A stretch of DNA of 64,000 nucleotides from Oegoconia quadripuncta (GCA_949316235.1 OX438758.1:15161731-15225730), one strand, 5' to 3'; positions 10,060-21,778 are shown, numbered from the stretch's first letter. The notes: generated from the sequence alone by a model not told the origin. Program-made: numbers and translations.

Positions 10060-10293
10060 TATGATACTTGACCTCAATCACACCTGATGTTAAGTGAAGA
10101 TGAGGTCGAAGGTGGAAGCATACTGACCCGGAAACTCCAACACATTTGGAGAACTGGCTATCTTATCTCTGACAACCGGAACACAACAATGCTATTAATA
10201 TTGCTGCTTGGCGGCAGATTTAGATAATATGGTGGTAGCTAGCCAGGCGGACATTTAAAATGCCCTACCACCAATCAAACCGAGTACTTAAAC
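10060..10293 (-). mobile_element. SINE-2, nearly complete without head
   Basis: Complement of the SINE-2 tail and body: TTGACCTCAATCACACCTG, GCTATCTTATCTCTGACAAC, GTAGCTAGCCAGGCGGACAT, CCACCAATCAAACCGAGTAC. Confidence 0.75.
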
Positions 10294-10860
10294 TATTTAT
10301 GGAAATTTAACTATGGAAGCTTGTTAAGGTACAAATATATGTAAATATTATATTTATACTTGAGCGCACAATTTCTTGGAAAATACATTTCACAATTGCT
10401 TTGTTCCGGCAAATTGATGCTATTATTAAAGATAGCATCTAAAAACATCACTCAGAAGATTCTGAAAGAATTCCTGAACATTGACAACAACATATGGATT
10501 GAAAAAAGTAATCAGGTATGCATTACCTTGGAATTTTTTTTATACACTAGGACTTCGCAGTTGCTGTTTGGCCATGGTTAATTTAAGAAGTGGTTGCATG
10601 TCAGTTTAAAAACAAAACTTGGCCATTTCACTGCCCGTAAAGTGAAGGGGCTAATATCATACCACAAGCTACGAGAGATATTCCATCCGTCCGTGTCGAA
10701 ATTCTTAACCTAAAATCAGAACCGCGGCATCTCAGAGGAATGCTAAGAATTTGCAAGTGTAGCGGTTGCGTCGGATACAGTCAGGCACGTATCTAGGGCT
10801 AGATTTAAATTATTAAATTTGATTTGAGATTTAAATCTGTAAGACAATTTCATATATACC
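10294..10860. other. Unassigned spacer
   Basis: A 73-codon frame at 10360-10581 has no recognisable motif and probably arises by chance in AT-rich DNA. Confidence 0.35.
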
Positions 10861-11076
10861 TACTAATATTAAAAATGCAAAAGTTTGGACGTTTGTTACT
10901 CAATCACGGCGAAACGGATGAACATATTTGGATGAAATTTGGTATATAGGTAGAACATACCCTGGTTTTAAAACAAAGCATATTTTTATCCAGATAGAGT
11001 GAGTATTTCCCGCGAGATAAACAAGTTTCCGTGGTAAAGTTATTCCTCGCAGGTGAAGCCGCGGACGGAAAGCTAA
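10861..11076 (-). repeat. Dispersed repeat, family R
   Basis: On the minus strand it starts near CTTTCCGTCCGCGGCTTC and ends with the complement of AAATGCAAAAGTTTGGACG. Other copies: 18792-19026, 25531-25729, 25729-25956, 49988-50075, with a fold-back derivative at 23814-23959. The class is unresolved; the sequence type is very common in Lepidoptera (from memory). Confidence 0.6.
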
Positions 11077-11170
11077 GTAAATGTTCTTTTTGGGCTATTT
11101 CCGCCTATAAATAGCACAAGTAGTTGTAAAAGTATTTATAGAACAGTCTTATCTTAAGAAGCCAGTGCAC

Positions 11171-11225
11171 AGCAATGGTGTTAACATTGCTGCTTGAGGG
11201 CAGACTTCGAAAATATAGTATTAGC
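11171..11225 (-). mobile_element. SINE-2 fragment
   Basis: AATGGTGTTAACATTGCTGC then GAGGGCAGACTTCGAAAATA is a diverged match to the complement of the SINE-2 mid-region. Confidence 0.45.
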
Positions 11226-11410
11226 TAATGGGGCCTATAAATAGTACATACCAAACATGTAACGCGCAGAAAATTGAAACACTGATCACCGTTTTGAATC
11301 TTACTTTACATTTATGTATATATAATTTTAGCCATAGTAACGTACAGCTTTATTATAAGGAAGGTCTGATCATGATTGTCGTTGCTGGCGGATGAAAAAT
11401 GAGTGACATA

Positions 11411-12774
11411 GGTGGGTGGACCATGGAAGGCCACTGTAACGTATAAACAGTTTTTATTAGTTCATTTACTGGATAAATGAAAGAAACAAATTATTAAATA
11501 ACACTTTGTTTTATTGTGAAACATATACATTACTTTTTTTTATTGTAGATGTAATCATTATTTCTTAAACTTAACTTTTATAACGCCCTTCTAAACGGCC
11601 TTGCAAGGAACAGGGCTCCATACAAGGCCAATATTATAAATCAGTCGTTCAAATTAAAACTAGAATTGTAATAATCAAAATTTCCACTTTTACTAAAACT
11701 ACATAAAAAGCTCTTTCGTGTAAACAAAAAATTAAATGCTTAACATGTTATAATCTTCTTTAAAAAACTCAAAGAACATTCCTTGAACACCATCGTTTAA
11801 CTAAGAATATATTAATAAAAATTATTTTAAAATTATAGAAATGAGTATTATATCGATTACAAATAAGTTGCCAATGCGTTTTACAATGAAATTATAATAA
11901 TTTTTTTAAAATTATAATGGCCTTCTTATGGGTCCGTTCTTTGTAAGGCCAAACGGTTCCTAAGAAGGCCAAACTAACAATGATCAAACCTTTTTTTATA
12001 TTTAATAAAATAATAGGCACTACAGACTAAGTACTACTCTAATTATTACGAACTTATAATGGCACATAGTCAGTCTTGTAGTCAGGAATATTTAAAATCA
12101 ACCATTCCTAAGATTAAAAAACGAAAATATAAGAAAATTGGTTCTTCAACCGCGGCGTGGACTTTATGTTATCGCGCGCTTTGGAAACAAACTTATACAC
12201 TAGAGGATAATAATTTTGGTTTTTTTAATCACATTCTGAGCATAAAAATGCGAGATCTTTTTTAGATCTTTTTTAGTACCTATTTATTACTAAAAACTAA
12301 GCGTTCATATTTTCATTATTTGTAGATAAATGTTCGTAGTAAGACCCATGTACCCTAGCAAGGCCAACCGTCAAATTTTTGATTGGCCTTATAAGGAACC
12401 AACGGCTTTCATAGGAACATTATCGATATTTTAACTAAAATCGAAGCAAAATTACTATTTTTTTCTTTAGTACTATAAAAAAATCCTTATATGACAATTT
12501 ACAGTAAAAAGAATAGGATAATAATAGTTTATTCACATCAAAACTTACCTTTTGCTGAGCGCGCGAATTACAATTTTAACGTCTATGACCGCAGTCTACG
12601 AAGCGAGGGACCGCATTGACAAAATAGCGATGCGAGAGACTCACCGCCGCGTCTGTGTCCTTGAGTTTGATGGAGCTTTGTGTGAGTGGAAGGGACTTGT
12701 CATCACATGACTATAACTACGACTTTTTTATAATTGGCCTTCAAAGGAACATGGCCTTCTATGGTCCACCCACC
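11411..12774. mobile_element. 1.36-kb DNA transposon with recurrent AAGGCCA motifs
   Basis: Inverted ends GGTGGGTGGACCATGGAAGG and CCTTCTATGGTCCACCCACC define a non-autonomous element. The motif AAGGCCA/TGGCCTT recurs throughout, often as facing pairs with AAGGAAC or GGTTCCT beside it: near 11590-11635, 11918-11970, 12355-12420 and 12733-12760. Such subterminal repeats are usually transposase-binding sites (family knowledge). A 68-codon frame at 12059-12265 has no recognised domain. The superfamily is undetermined; no clear target duplication was seen. Confidence 0.7.
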
Positions 12775-12796
12775 TTATTTACCCAGTTGGACCCAG

Positions 12797-12912
12797 CGCT
12801 TGACCTTAATCACATCTGATGTCAAGTGAAGATGAGGCCGAAGGTGAAAGCTCACCTTTAACCCCCAAGGACTGGCTTGGGTATCTTATCTCAAACAGTC
12901 GGAACAATGCTA
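12797..12912 (-). mobile_element. SINE-2, decayed fragment
   Basis: GCTTGACCTTAATCACATCT, AAGTGAAGATGAGGCCGAAG and TATCTTATCTCAAACAG match the complement of the SINE-2 3' half with many changes. Confidence 0.6.
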
Positions 12913-12939
12913 TACCAACTAGGGAAGATCAATGTTTCA

Positions 12940-13035
12940 AAAACCTGGATGATGATAATGACATCGATAGCTGAACATCAATAGGTACTCGATGTTTATC
13001 GAACACATGACATCGATGTCGGCCAACATCAATTC
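12940..13035. repeat. Cluster of ACATCGAT-type motifs
   Basis: GACATCGATAGC, ACATCAATAGG, CTCGATGTTTATCG, GACATCGATGTC and AACATCAATTC occur within 90 bp. This is an imperfect local repeat of unknown role. Confidence 0.4.
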
Positions 13036-13285
13036 TATTAACAAATAAAACAACCAGGATTCTTAATTAAACAAATAAATTATTAAATTGGTGTATCAGG
13101 GCGTAGGAACACATGAAGTTCCCATATTTTGTCAATTGACTGTAAAAATAATAATTTTGAAAGCGCAGAACCTTTCAACATACAAACAACTACACAGATT
13201 AGACTAAGAAAAGTATATTTTTCGAGTGGTAGTTGCGTTCAGAATTTGATAAAATACTCTGTGGGTGCGTTGCGTTCATAGATTG

Positions 13286-13570
13286 ACCGCCTCCGTGGCT
13301 CAATGTAAACAACATAGCGTTTACGAATCGGAGGTCGCGGGTTCGATCCCCAGCAGGGTACATGTTTAGTACTCGGTTTGGTTGGTGGTAGGGCTATTTA
13401 CCATCTTATCTAAATCTGTCGCCTTATCTAAATCCGGTTGTTAGAGATAAGATGGCCAGTTCCCCAAATATTTGGGTTTCCGAGACAGTACGATTCCACT
13501 TTCGGCCTCATCTTCACTTAACATCAGGTGTGATTGAGGTCAAGTGCTAACCCGTTGTGAATAAAAAAAA
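13286..13570 (+). mobile_element. SINE-2 with tRNA-like head, internal deletion
   Basis: The head reads ACCGCCTCCGTGGCTCAATG, with box B GGGTTCGATCCCC. The body lacks the segment between GGTAGGGC and CCATCTTATC. The tail is GTTGTGAATAAAAAAAAA. Confidence 0.8.
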
Positions 13571-13802
13571 AGATGACCAAGTTTTCATTATATGTCTGTA
13601 ACATCGATGTTACTATGTTTAACATAATGCAATATGAATGTTTTATCTCTTAACATCCTTATTACCAATTAAAGCGTGGGCTGAACATGTACAATGTACA
13701 TGTACCATTAGTTTACACGCGTCACTTTGTTTACACACAAGTGACGCGGTATACAATATCTGTAGGCATGCGTAGATTGGCTTGTGCTGGTTTCTTTATT
13801 CA

Positions 13803-14235
13803 AAACATACATACATAAAGTCACGCCTGTTTCTCGTATGGGTAGGCAGAGACCACGCACTTCCATTTGCTACGATCCTGACACACCTCTTTTGCTTCAT
13901 TCACTCTCATAAGATTGCTCATTCATGCTCGTCGGTCGGTTTAAGCTATTCTTGACTTGGCCTTTGTTTAAGACGTTTCCCGATTTGATTATGGTACGTT
14001 CGCCGTGGTTTTGCCCTACCAACACTACCATCAACATTCGCTTTGTATATCTCGTTCGTAAGTCTTCTTTCATTCATCCTCTCCACATATCCAAACCATC
14101 TCAGCATACCTTTTTCAATCTTTGTCACTACGTCTTCTTTCACACTGCTTAACTCCCTAATTACACTATTCCTGATTCTATCTTTCAAAGTATAGTCATA
14201 CTTTTCAATGATCTCATTTCCACTGCATTAATTCT
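13803..14235 (-). mobile_element. LINE-Q 3' end (reverse-transcriptase C-terminus)
   Basis: At 14188-13946 the minus strand encodes KDRIRNSVIRELSSVKEDVV, TKIEKGMLRWFGYVERMNER and RLTNEIYKANVDG, a typical C-terminal tail of an arthropod non-LTR retrotransposon polymerase. Its 3' UTR holds the complement of GTCACGCCTGTTTCTCG and GGTAGGCAGAGACCACGC. It is 5' truncated. A small piece of the same family lies at 45303-45372. Confidence 0.7.
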
Positions 14236-14310
14236 ACTTTCATTTTTATTCAAAACGATCACTTATTACTGAGCAATCAATATATTTGTAACAAATACAC
14301 TTAGGCTTCT

Positions 14311-14594
14311 TGTGATTGGTGATAAACCTAACTTGAGACCTGAAACGCACGTGAATACTCAAGCAGTACTCATTTGAGAGGTGCGCCGAGTTTCACGTAT
14401 TAATAAACGAAACTCAAGACTATCATTCATTCGCCGCTGAGGCGAATACTTTACAAGTGATCTCAGCTGAGTAGACCTCAAGATTGGTTTATAAATTAGC
14501 ACGGAGCTTGAGATAGCTTCAACTTCTTAAGACGCATCTCGGGTGATACAGCCTCAAGACTTGTATTGAGATTGGTTTATTAATACGGGCCTTA
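14311..14594 (+). mobile_element. CTCAAG-rich MITE (family E), left end missing
   Basis: It ends TGGTTTATTAATACGGGCCTT and is almost collinear with 20083-20421, but lacks that copy's left inverted repeat. Inside are many CTCAAG/CTTGAG motifs and the palindromes CGCCGCTGAGGCG and TCTCAGCTGAG. Confidence 0.75.
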
Positions 14595-14599
14595 AAGTC

Positions 14600-15400
14600 G
14601 TAGTACAATGAGATCACAATCTTTTAGATGGCCACAAAGTATTGCTAACAAGAAAACTGTGAAAATATTTATGTTGGGTTGCCAACAATATCGGGCTCCC
14701 CTGACTCCGCATCTGGCGCATTCCCTTCCTTGCCCTAGAATCGGTCGTCACGATCACTATGACCCAGCTTTGTCATGCTAAAAGTTTGTCCGCAACACTC
14801 CTTTCGGCCGGTTCGTTTTATATCCCGACCCAACATACAAAATGTTGCCGAATTAAAGCAAATTGGTCGCATTCTGCAGCGGGACGCCGACGACATGTTA
14901 TGAATTTTCATGTTATGAAAAATTGGAAGAGTTTTGTTTTTGCAACTTACTGTTATTAAAATGTATTTCCATGATAGTTCACTGATGCTCTGCCGTCTAC
15001 CGTTAGCGGGCCAAAGGTTTTTATCCTCCAACTCAAAAGAGGCGCGTATAAGATTGCCTATGCCTGCGTGTATGTCTGTCTGTAGTATTGTTGCGTCCAA
15101 ACGTCTGAAAGGGTTTTGAAAACGGTTTCTTATTTTCATTAGCTGGTGTTTGTGACGGCTCTAGTTACGGTCGATAGAAATCGGTTTTTTGAATACAGTT
15201 GGTGTATTTATCTGAATGATAATTAGCGATTTAACGAACTTGTAAGCGCATTTCTATGATAATTTTGCGAAGTGCCTCGTTCCAAGGGATTAGTACCCTG
15301 CAATCTACCTTAAATCTCGTTATGGCACTTCAGTGGCAAGAGTGGTGATATGTGCGTATTATTTCAGGGTACCAACCCATGGGGGGGCATATATTTCGAA
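14600..15400. other. Unassigned region with a 134-codon minus frame
   Basis: A minus-strand frame spans 15139-14735, but shadow frames exist opposite and I recognise no domain. The stretch CTGTCTGTAGTATTGTTGCG, AAACGTCTGAAAGGGTTTTG resembles 19480-19560, so the region is probably an old repeat and not a host gene. Confidence 0.35.
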
Positions 15401-15439
15401 AGCGTCCGGTTGAAAGCAATCTGCATCCAGCAACTTACC

Positions 15440-15500
15440 GCGACCTTCTAGGGAAAGGCCTATGTTCAGCAGTTGACTTCATGGGCTGATATGATGTTGA
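15440..15500 (+). repeat. LINE 3'-end-like fragment
   Basis: AAAGGCCTATGTTCAGCAGT then GGGCTGATATGATG. A second copy is at 38754-38812. It resembles the SINE-1 tail. Confidence 0.45.
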
Positions 15501-16557
15501 TCTCGACGACAGTCTTTCGGAGGCCTATTTATAATTGTTCACGAGTTTTTGGTAATACAGGAGTTTTTTCGAAATGAGGTGTTCATGTTAACTCCATAGC
15601 AATAATCGACCATTGTCCATTTTGTTCTTGTCAACTTATAGAGATGGTTAGTGTGATGTATAAAACACCATGAATTACGTCAGACATGCATGGACTCACC
15701 GCATGTTGGGTGGACGGTTATATCTCTCTAGGGTTGCCATAATTTCTAAGCAGTAATACGGGACAGATAAATAAAACAAGAAAGGGGGAGTATGCGTCGT
15801 CCACATTAGGATTTTATTAAGAATAGAATTATTTGTTGTTATTTATTTAAGCTGGCTTTTCGTACTTTTATTGCTTGTTGTGAATTGTTTCTGTGTACCT
15901 TGTATTTCTGTCAGCGAATAAAGTTATTCTATTCTATTTATTATAGTATGATCCTATAATTCAGTCTTTACAATGACGTACAAATATTGGACAATAAAGT
16001 CTGATGCAAAGAAAATCAGTATGCACTAGCTAGTGGTAAAACTAATAGCAATTAATCATCAAAATAATACAAAAAGAATATAGAAATGTCACAATGTTGA
16101 AATATCAAATTATACTAAGAGAATGTAAATTTTACTCTTTCAAAAATACCTTGCAAACTAATTAAAATAATAGTATAGAAGGTCAAAATGTTATGTTATA
16201 ATGTCAAATCACGTGATGTTTTCCGGTATCTTATTTGAGCCCTAGCCTTTAATATTTGGTTAATATTATATCTCTATCAATGCATGTATACCTATATTGT
16301 TGTTCCAAGTGATATTTGTTCAGACCAGTCCCCCCTCTGTGATTCAAGATGATAATTTTAGACGTGTGGCAACGCTGCTACCATATTAATACTGTTGTTG
16401 TTGTTGAGTTGAAGAATACGAGACAAATAGTATACGGCCGTCGTCGTACTAAAAATGTTTGCGTTAGATTGCAAACAATTTCTCGTTTCGCTTTCGTTTG
16501 ATCGCAAAATTTGGTACATACCACGTGAACGCCCTAGAAGTAAGGCTAAGGGGATAA
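15500..16557. other. Unassigned AT-rich spacer
   Basis: No exon or complete element was identified. Confidence 0.35.
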
Positions 16558-16810
16558 ACGTAAGAATAAGAAGAATAAGAATAAGAATAGTTTATTATGA
16601 ACGCCACAACACGATACAAAAACAAAGAAGTAGTAAATTATAGCTAAAACAGAAATACAATTATGAAGAAGATCCCGACAATGCTGTCACGTGTTGCGGC
16701 GTGCACAAATGGGTTAGCACTCAGCTCATGCTGCGACGAATCACAGCGCTGGTTTTCAGTGCCCCCAAATGGCCAGTGACGCACGGACGCCACGTGAGGT
16801 ACAATAATGA
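16558..16810 (-). mobile_element. LINE 3' UTR with (AAGAAT)n tail
   Basis: It begins with AAGAATAAGAAGAATAAG on the plus strand and includes TTATTATGAACGCC and GCGCTGGTTTTCAGTGCCCC. The last motif recurs at 47618-47640, so a dispersed family is involved. No coding sequence is retained. Confidence 0.5.
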
Positions 16811-17420
16811 GCAGAATAATAATAAATAATTATAGTCGGGTTAGTGTATGTATAGTGTAGTGTAAATATACAAAATAATAATTACGTAATAGTATTATAA
16901 ATAAATACGTCAGAATATGGATATAGTGAGACTGTGAATGCTATACAGTATAGTATAATTAGGCTACTGCTTCAAGGCAGTCTGCCGAGACGGGTGCCGC
17001 CGGTGATACGCCACTGATACGCCTTATACGCCTATGAGAGTTATTGCCGCCGACAGTACCGTTGCTGTGACATACCCATAACGTCTAATGAGCAGACGCA
17101 TCAAGTTACCATGATTTATTTCTAGGATGCTTACGTGGTACCAAATTTAGCTATGCAAATTTTTACCCGACAGCCGCAAAAAGGAGCGATTTCTATGTTA
17201 CCTCCTCCAGCCTCAACGGCTCGACCGATTTGGGTGTATTTACTATTTGCAAGGAAATATAAAATTGGGAAAGTGGGAGGAGCGTTTTTTCCAAATTATA
17301 TCCCATAATTTTTTATAGCGGTAAAAACTGCTAGTACTCGAAAGAAACAGTGTGTCTCCATGGGACGATGCCACTAATTCCCATTGGTTGAGAATTGCCA
17401 TTATCAAATAGAACAGTAAA
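16811..17420. other. Unassigned spacer
   Basis: Contains a small cluster of GATACGCC.. repeats near 17005-17035 (GTGATACGCCACTGATACGCC). No gene was seen. Confidence 0.35.
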
Positions 17421-17757
17421 ACCGCCTCCGTGGCTCAATGTAAAAAACCTGGGGTTTACGAATCGGAGGTTGCGGGTTCGATCCCCAGCGGGGTACATGT
17501 TTAGTACTCGGTTTGGTTGGTGGTAGGGCATTTTAAATGTCCGCCTGGCTAGCTACCACCATCTTATCTAAATCTGCCTTCAAACAGCAATGTTAATAGC
17601 GTTGTTGAGTTCCGGTTGTCAGAGATAAGATAGCCAGTTCCCCAAATATTTGGGTTGCCGGGTCAGTACGCTTCACCCTTCGGCCTCATATTCACTTAAC
17701 ATCAGGTGTGATTGAGGTCAAGTTCTAACCCGTGGTGCATAAAAAAATAAAAAAAAG
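17421..17757 (+). mobile_element. SINE-2, full length
   Basis: A useful reference copy. The head ACCGCCTCCGTGGCTCAATG carries box B GGGTTCGATCCCC. The linker is GTACATGTTTAGTACTCGG, the body GTCCGCCTGGCTAGCTACC, and the tail CATCAGGTGTGATTGAGG then an A-rich end. Confidence 0.85.
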
Positions 17758-18515
17758 TAAAACAGTTGACGAAAATGAAAAGTTATTGTTTTGTTATTGC
17801 AGCGTTTTTTTGTCTCCGCCGCCAGCAATAGAATTAGTGAGAGAATCTGTTCCAGTATTTCTATCATCTCATCGGTCAGTCAGTCGGTCGGGTCGGGTCA
17901 GTGACCTCATTCGCACTACACACAAACCTTTACAGGTTTTCGTAGACGTCTTATAGTGAAGATTGTTCAAATAATGCTCTATGGATAAATAAACAAAAAA
18001 AAAAATCTATAGAAATTCATAATCGAAATAGTGGGATCCATCGACCGATTTTGAAGTGCAATGTGTCTTCCAATTCGTCTTGAAGTGAGAGTGTCATAGA
18101 TATTTTATGGCAAAAATCCAACATGGCGCCTGTAAAATACAAAATATGCTGTCGGGTTTTTTTTTTTATGCACGACGGTTTTTGTTACTTAAATAGTTAT
18201 TCACATTGTACGGCTGCGGGACAGGGGAGCGAAAAACGGTGACAGTCCTGTACTTATTTACTGGACCTTTGGCAGCTCTAAACTTATATCTACCCACAGT
18301 CGTCCCGTTGAGCCGGCTTCCGTCCCATTAAACGGCGCGGGGGTTGAAAAATGGCAGGATTTGTCCCATTCCATAATAAATCGGTGGAAACATTATGTGT
18401 ACTTGAATACCCAACGTTATGTGAGGAGACGGATGAGTGGGATGACGTGTCAGTTCATTAACCAATTTCTTTATATACCTACAACTGTTTGACTTCAATC
18501 CCACTTGATAATTCG
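17758..18515. other. Unassigned spacer
   Basis: Nothing recognised. CGGGACAGGGG at 18218 resembles decayed repeat material. Confidence 0.35.
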
Positions 18516-18756
18516 ACACGACCGATTGGTGTAGTGGATAGTGATCCTGTCAGCGAAACCAACGGTTGCGGGTTCGAATCCCGCGAGGGGTAAATGTTTG
18601 TGTGAGATGAATACAAACATTTATTTCCGAGTCATGGATGTTTATATAAATATTTACGTATGTTTATCCGTTATCTAGTATCCATAGTACAAGCTTTGCT
18701 TAGTTTGGGACTAGAAGATTGGTGTAAGTGTCCGAAATATTTATTATTATTATTAT
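18516..18756 (+). mobile_element. SINE-3 copy
   Basis: Head CGACCGATTGGTGTAGTGG, box B GGGTTCGAATCCCG, body TTATCCGTTATCTAGTATCC, and a (TTA)n tail. Confidence 0.85.
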
Positions 18757-18791
18757 GTTTCAGAAACGAAACAAGATTGATTTATGAGCTT

Positions 18792-19026
18792 ACTAGCTTT
18801 CCGCCCGCGGCTTCGTCTGCGCGGAATAGCTTTATCGCGGATATATTTAATTTGTTTATCCCGCGGGAACTACGCACTTTTGTTGGTATAAAATACCCTA
18901 TGCCTCAATCCAGATGTGTTCCTAATATACCAAATTTCATCCAAATCTGTTTATCCGTTTCGCCATGATTGAGCAACGAATAAATAAACAAACATACCTT
19001 TAAACTTTCGCATTTATGATTTTAGT
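18792..19026 (+). repeat. Dispersed repeat, family R, complete-looking copy
   Basis: It starts ACTAGCTTTCCGCCCGCGGC and ends AAACTTTCGCATTTATGATT then TTAGT. The middle contains TTATCCCGCGGGAACTACG and AAATTTCATCCAAATCTG. Confidence 0.65.
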
Positions 19027-19083
19027 TGTGTAATTAAGCTATCTTTATACCTGGCTTAATCAAATAAAATGTTAGATAGATAT

Positions 19084-19223
19084 GGTGTCGAGTCGGATGT
19101 ACACCAACTAAACTAAAACCAGTTTTGGAGTGGTGCCGTCGCATCGTACTGTTCCAGGGAGAAGGAGATAGTACTACTTCAAAACTGGTTTTAGTTTAGT
19201 TGGTGTACATCCGAATCGACACC
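19084..19223. mobile_element. 140-bp fold-back MITE (GGTGTCG ends)
   Basis: Inverted ends of about 48 bp: GGTGTCGAGTCGGATGTACA on the left and TGTACATCCGAATCGACACC on the right, each continuing through CCAACTAAACTAAAAC. The central loop reads GGTGCCGTCGCATCGTACTG. The copy at 32257-32396 carries the same loop in the opposite orientation. Confidence 0.85.
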
Positions 19224-19439
19224 AATCAACTGTCTTTTATTAATTGCACAATACACATTAATTATTATTTTTAAACATTGCGAGAGGATCACGACACGCG
19301 CGGCGGCCATACTTTTTATATCTGGGTGGGGAACGGATGCGTTCAGCCACAGCGCAGTAACGTGCGTTCTGCATTACGCTTCCTGACAGATTGTAACTTG
19401 AGACTAAGATTTTAACGAGTTGTTTTATGTAAAACGCCC

Positions 19440-19640
19440 CTCCTTTCTCGTTACAAGTTTGATGCTCATATCTGTCTGTGTGTCTGTATGTAGCATTGCA
19501 GCGCCAAAACGTTTGGGGCAATTTGAACGTCATTTTTTATTCCCGAAAGCGAGACGGTTTTTAGCCATATTTCATGGAAATCGGTTAAGCCGTTTCGAAG
19601 ATATGTAGCTTGTAACCAGATGGTTTATTTAATTGAATAA
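19440..19640. repeat. Decayed dispersed repeat
   Basis: TGTCTGTGTGTCTGTATGTA, CGCCAAAACGTTTGG and GAAATCGGTTAAGCCGTTTC are motifs of a widespread repeat, also seen near 15070-15120. Confidence 0.35.
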
Positions 19641-20082
19641 TATTTTTATAGTCTCTCGGGGGTTTTACTGTGGTTCCTAGGAATTCAAGACTGACCTTTT
19701 TCATCACGTCTGTGGAATTCAGGAACAATTAAGCCTGCCTAGCCTTGAATGAAGTTATGCAGAGTATGCAGTTAATGAGATTGCTTAACAAACCATTCCG
19801 TTGCTAGGTAACAGAATTGCCGAGTATTCCGTACGTGGTTTAGATATATCTGCGAATCCCTCATAGTAGTGGTAGAAGATATTTGCTACGCCATTGACTG
19901 CTTATATGAAAGTCTCTCAAATCTTGGCGCTTCACCCAACTACAGTGGTGCCAAAAGGAGGGTAATATATTCAAAGCGTCTGTATTATTATTTATATAAT
20001 TATTAAATAGACGGTCTTAATTAAATGCCCCACAAAACCGTTTGCACGTGGGAACTCGAGTCTCACAAAAAGCTGTAAGTTA

Positions 20083-20421
20083 TTAAGGCCCGTATTAAGA
20101 AACCATTCTCAAGATTGAGAACAGTCTTGTGACCGGTCTCAAGTAAACGTGTTGATTAATAATCCTAACTTGATACCTGAAAAGCACGCGCATACTCAAG
20201 CAGTACTCACTTGAGAGGTGCGCGTATTAATAAACGAAACTCAAGACTATCATTCATTCGCCGCTGAGGCGAATACTTGAGAAGTGATCTCAGCTGAGTA
20301 GACCTCAAGATTGGTTTATAAATTAGCACGGAGCTTGAGAGAGCGTCAACTGCTTAAGACGCATCTCTGTTGATACAGCCTCAAGACTTGTATTAAGATT
20401 GGTTTATTAATACGGGCCTTA
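20083..20421. mobile_element. CTCAAG-rich MITE (family E), complete
   Basis: Inverted ends TTAAGGCCCGTATTAA and TTAATACGGGCCTTA bound 340 bp. The interior has more than a dozen CTCAAG/CTTGAG hexamers, repeated TTTATTAATACG and ATTAATAAAC boxes, and nested palindromes (CGCCGCTGAGGCG, TCTCAGCTGAG). There is no gene. Confidence 0.85.
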
Positions 20422-21565
20422 GTTACAATGTGGATGTAGTCGTATGTTTAGAATAACTATTTGCATATGAGATAAAGGATGGCTATCAAGATTTTTATGA
20501 GGGATTTGGCAAATCTGCCTTTATTGGACTCACTTCTAATATTAATCCAGTAAAAACACTCAATTTTAACTTCCTATAACTTTAAAGTACGCAGGCATGG
20601 AACGCTGTATCCATAAAGCCTAAGACTGAGTTGAGTTGAGTATTGCATAAGTATATATTTATTTCGTGTGTATTTATTGTAGTATAACTTAAGTACAGTT
20701 CTAGTCAATACTCACAATTTTCCCTAAACTGTGAATGTTGATTTGCTTTGTGTACGCCCAATCAATCTGTCTTTTGGCATTTACCTGGGTCGCCTGGAAG
20801 AGATGCCTATGAGGGATAAGTCCGCCTTTGTACTTAATTATAATGTAGGTAGAATAACTTTGTAAATTTTATAAAGTGCAATAAAGCGTTTACAAACAAA
20901 CAAACCGAAGACAAAAAAATTCTTAGCGCTGAATCGAACCCCGATCGCACTATTTGACTTGGAATGATGACAATAACTAAGCATCCTTTTAAATTTAACG
21001 TTCCACCAAAAGCGGTTTGAAATCGTTGAATATCTCATGATATTCTTGGAACAAGGCCAAGAGTGCAAATCTCCAGGGAGATGCAAATGGGACGTGATAG
21101 CACGTAAGTAAAAGCTACATTGTTTCGCTTCGCTGATATCTTGGCTGGAGGATATCTTTAACCTCGGTTCAGTGGCTTAGTTCCATTCCCTATGAGACAT
21201 ATGTAGACACACTACAGCGATATATTCCCTTTAGCAATTGGTCAATATTATAGAACAACTGTATTGTTTAATATTTATAACGAATTCAATGACACCTCAT
21301 TTATCACAATCGGTCCAGTAGTTGATCGCTATGATGGAACATCTATATCCACATACATACACACATAGTTGGAATCATAACCCTTCCTCCGTAGTCGGGT
21401 AAAAATATAAGTCGTTTTATTCAACCAATTCTTACCTGTGTTCATTTTGATTTTAGCTTAACAGAACCATATTAATTAGCAAGAAGAAGCCGGTATTTAA
21501 CGTATTCATTTCCCAATACAACGAATTCTATGCTAAACATCCATCCAGTTCCAAAATAAATCCCT
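20422..21565. other. Unassigned spacer
   Basis: No exon or recognised element was seen. A minus frame at 20838-21086 has no family features. Confidence 0.35.
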
Positions 21566-21778
21566 AATAAATAAATATAAATATGTATCTTTGCACATAC
21601 ACACAACGCCATCTAATTCCACACTAAGCAACTAGGCTTGTATTATGTATACCAGATGGTTGATAATATATAAATGAAAAACATAATTCATCATACAAAC
21701 ATATGCCCCTAGCGGGGTTCGAACCCGCGATCTTTTGGTATAGCAGAGCTTCTAACCCCTACTCCAAACAGGTCGTCA
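21566..21778 (-). mobile_element. SINE-4, internally shortened
   Basis: Complement of the SINE-4 head (AACAGGTCGTC at the right, box B as GGGGTTCGAACCCG) and body (CAACGCCATCTAATTCCACA). The TTATTTACAAAAAA segment is missing. Confidence 0.75.

Noticed and set aside
12059..12265. 68-codon frame starting MAHSQSCSQEY
   Set aside because: It lies inside the AAGGCCA element, has no known domain and is short for the AT content.
14735..15139. 134-codon minus-strand frame
   Set aside because: No recognisable domain, plus-strand shadow frames and repeat-like motifs at its right end; not supported as a gene.
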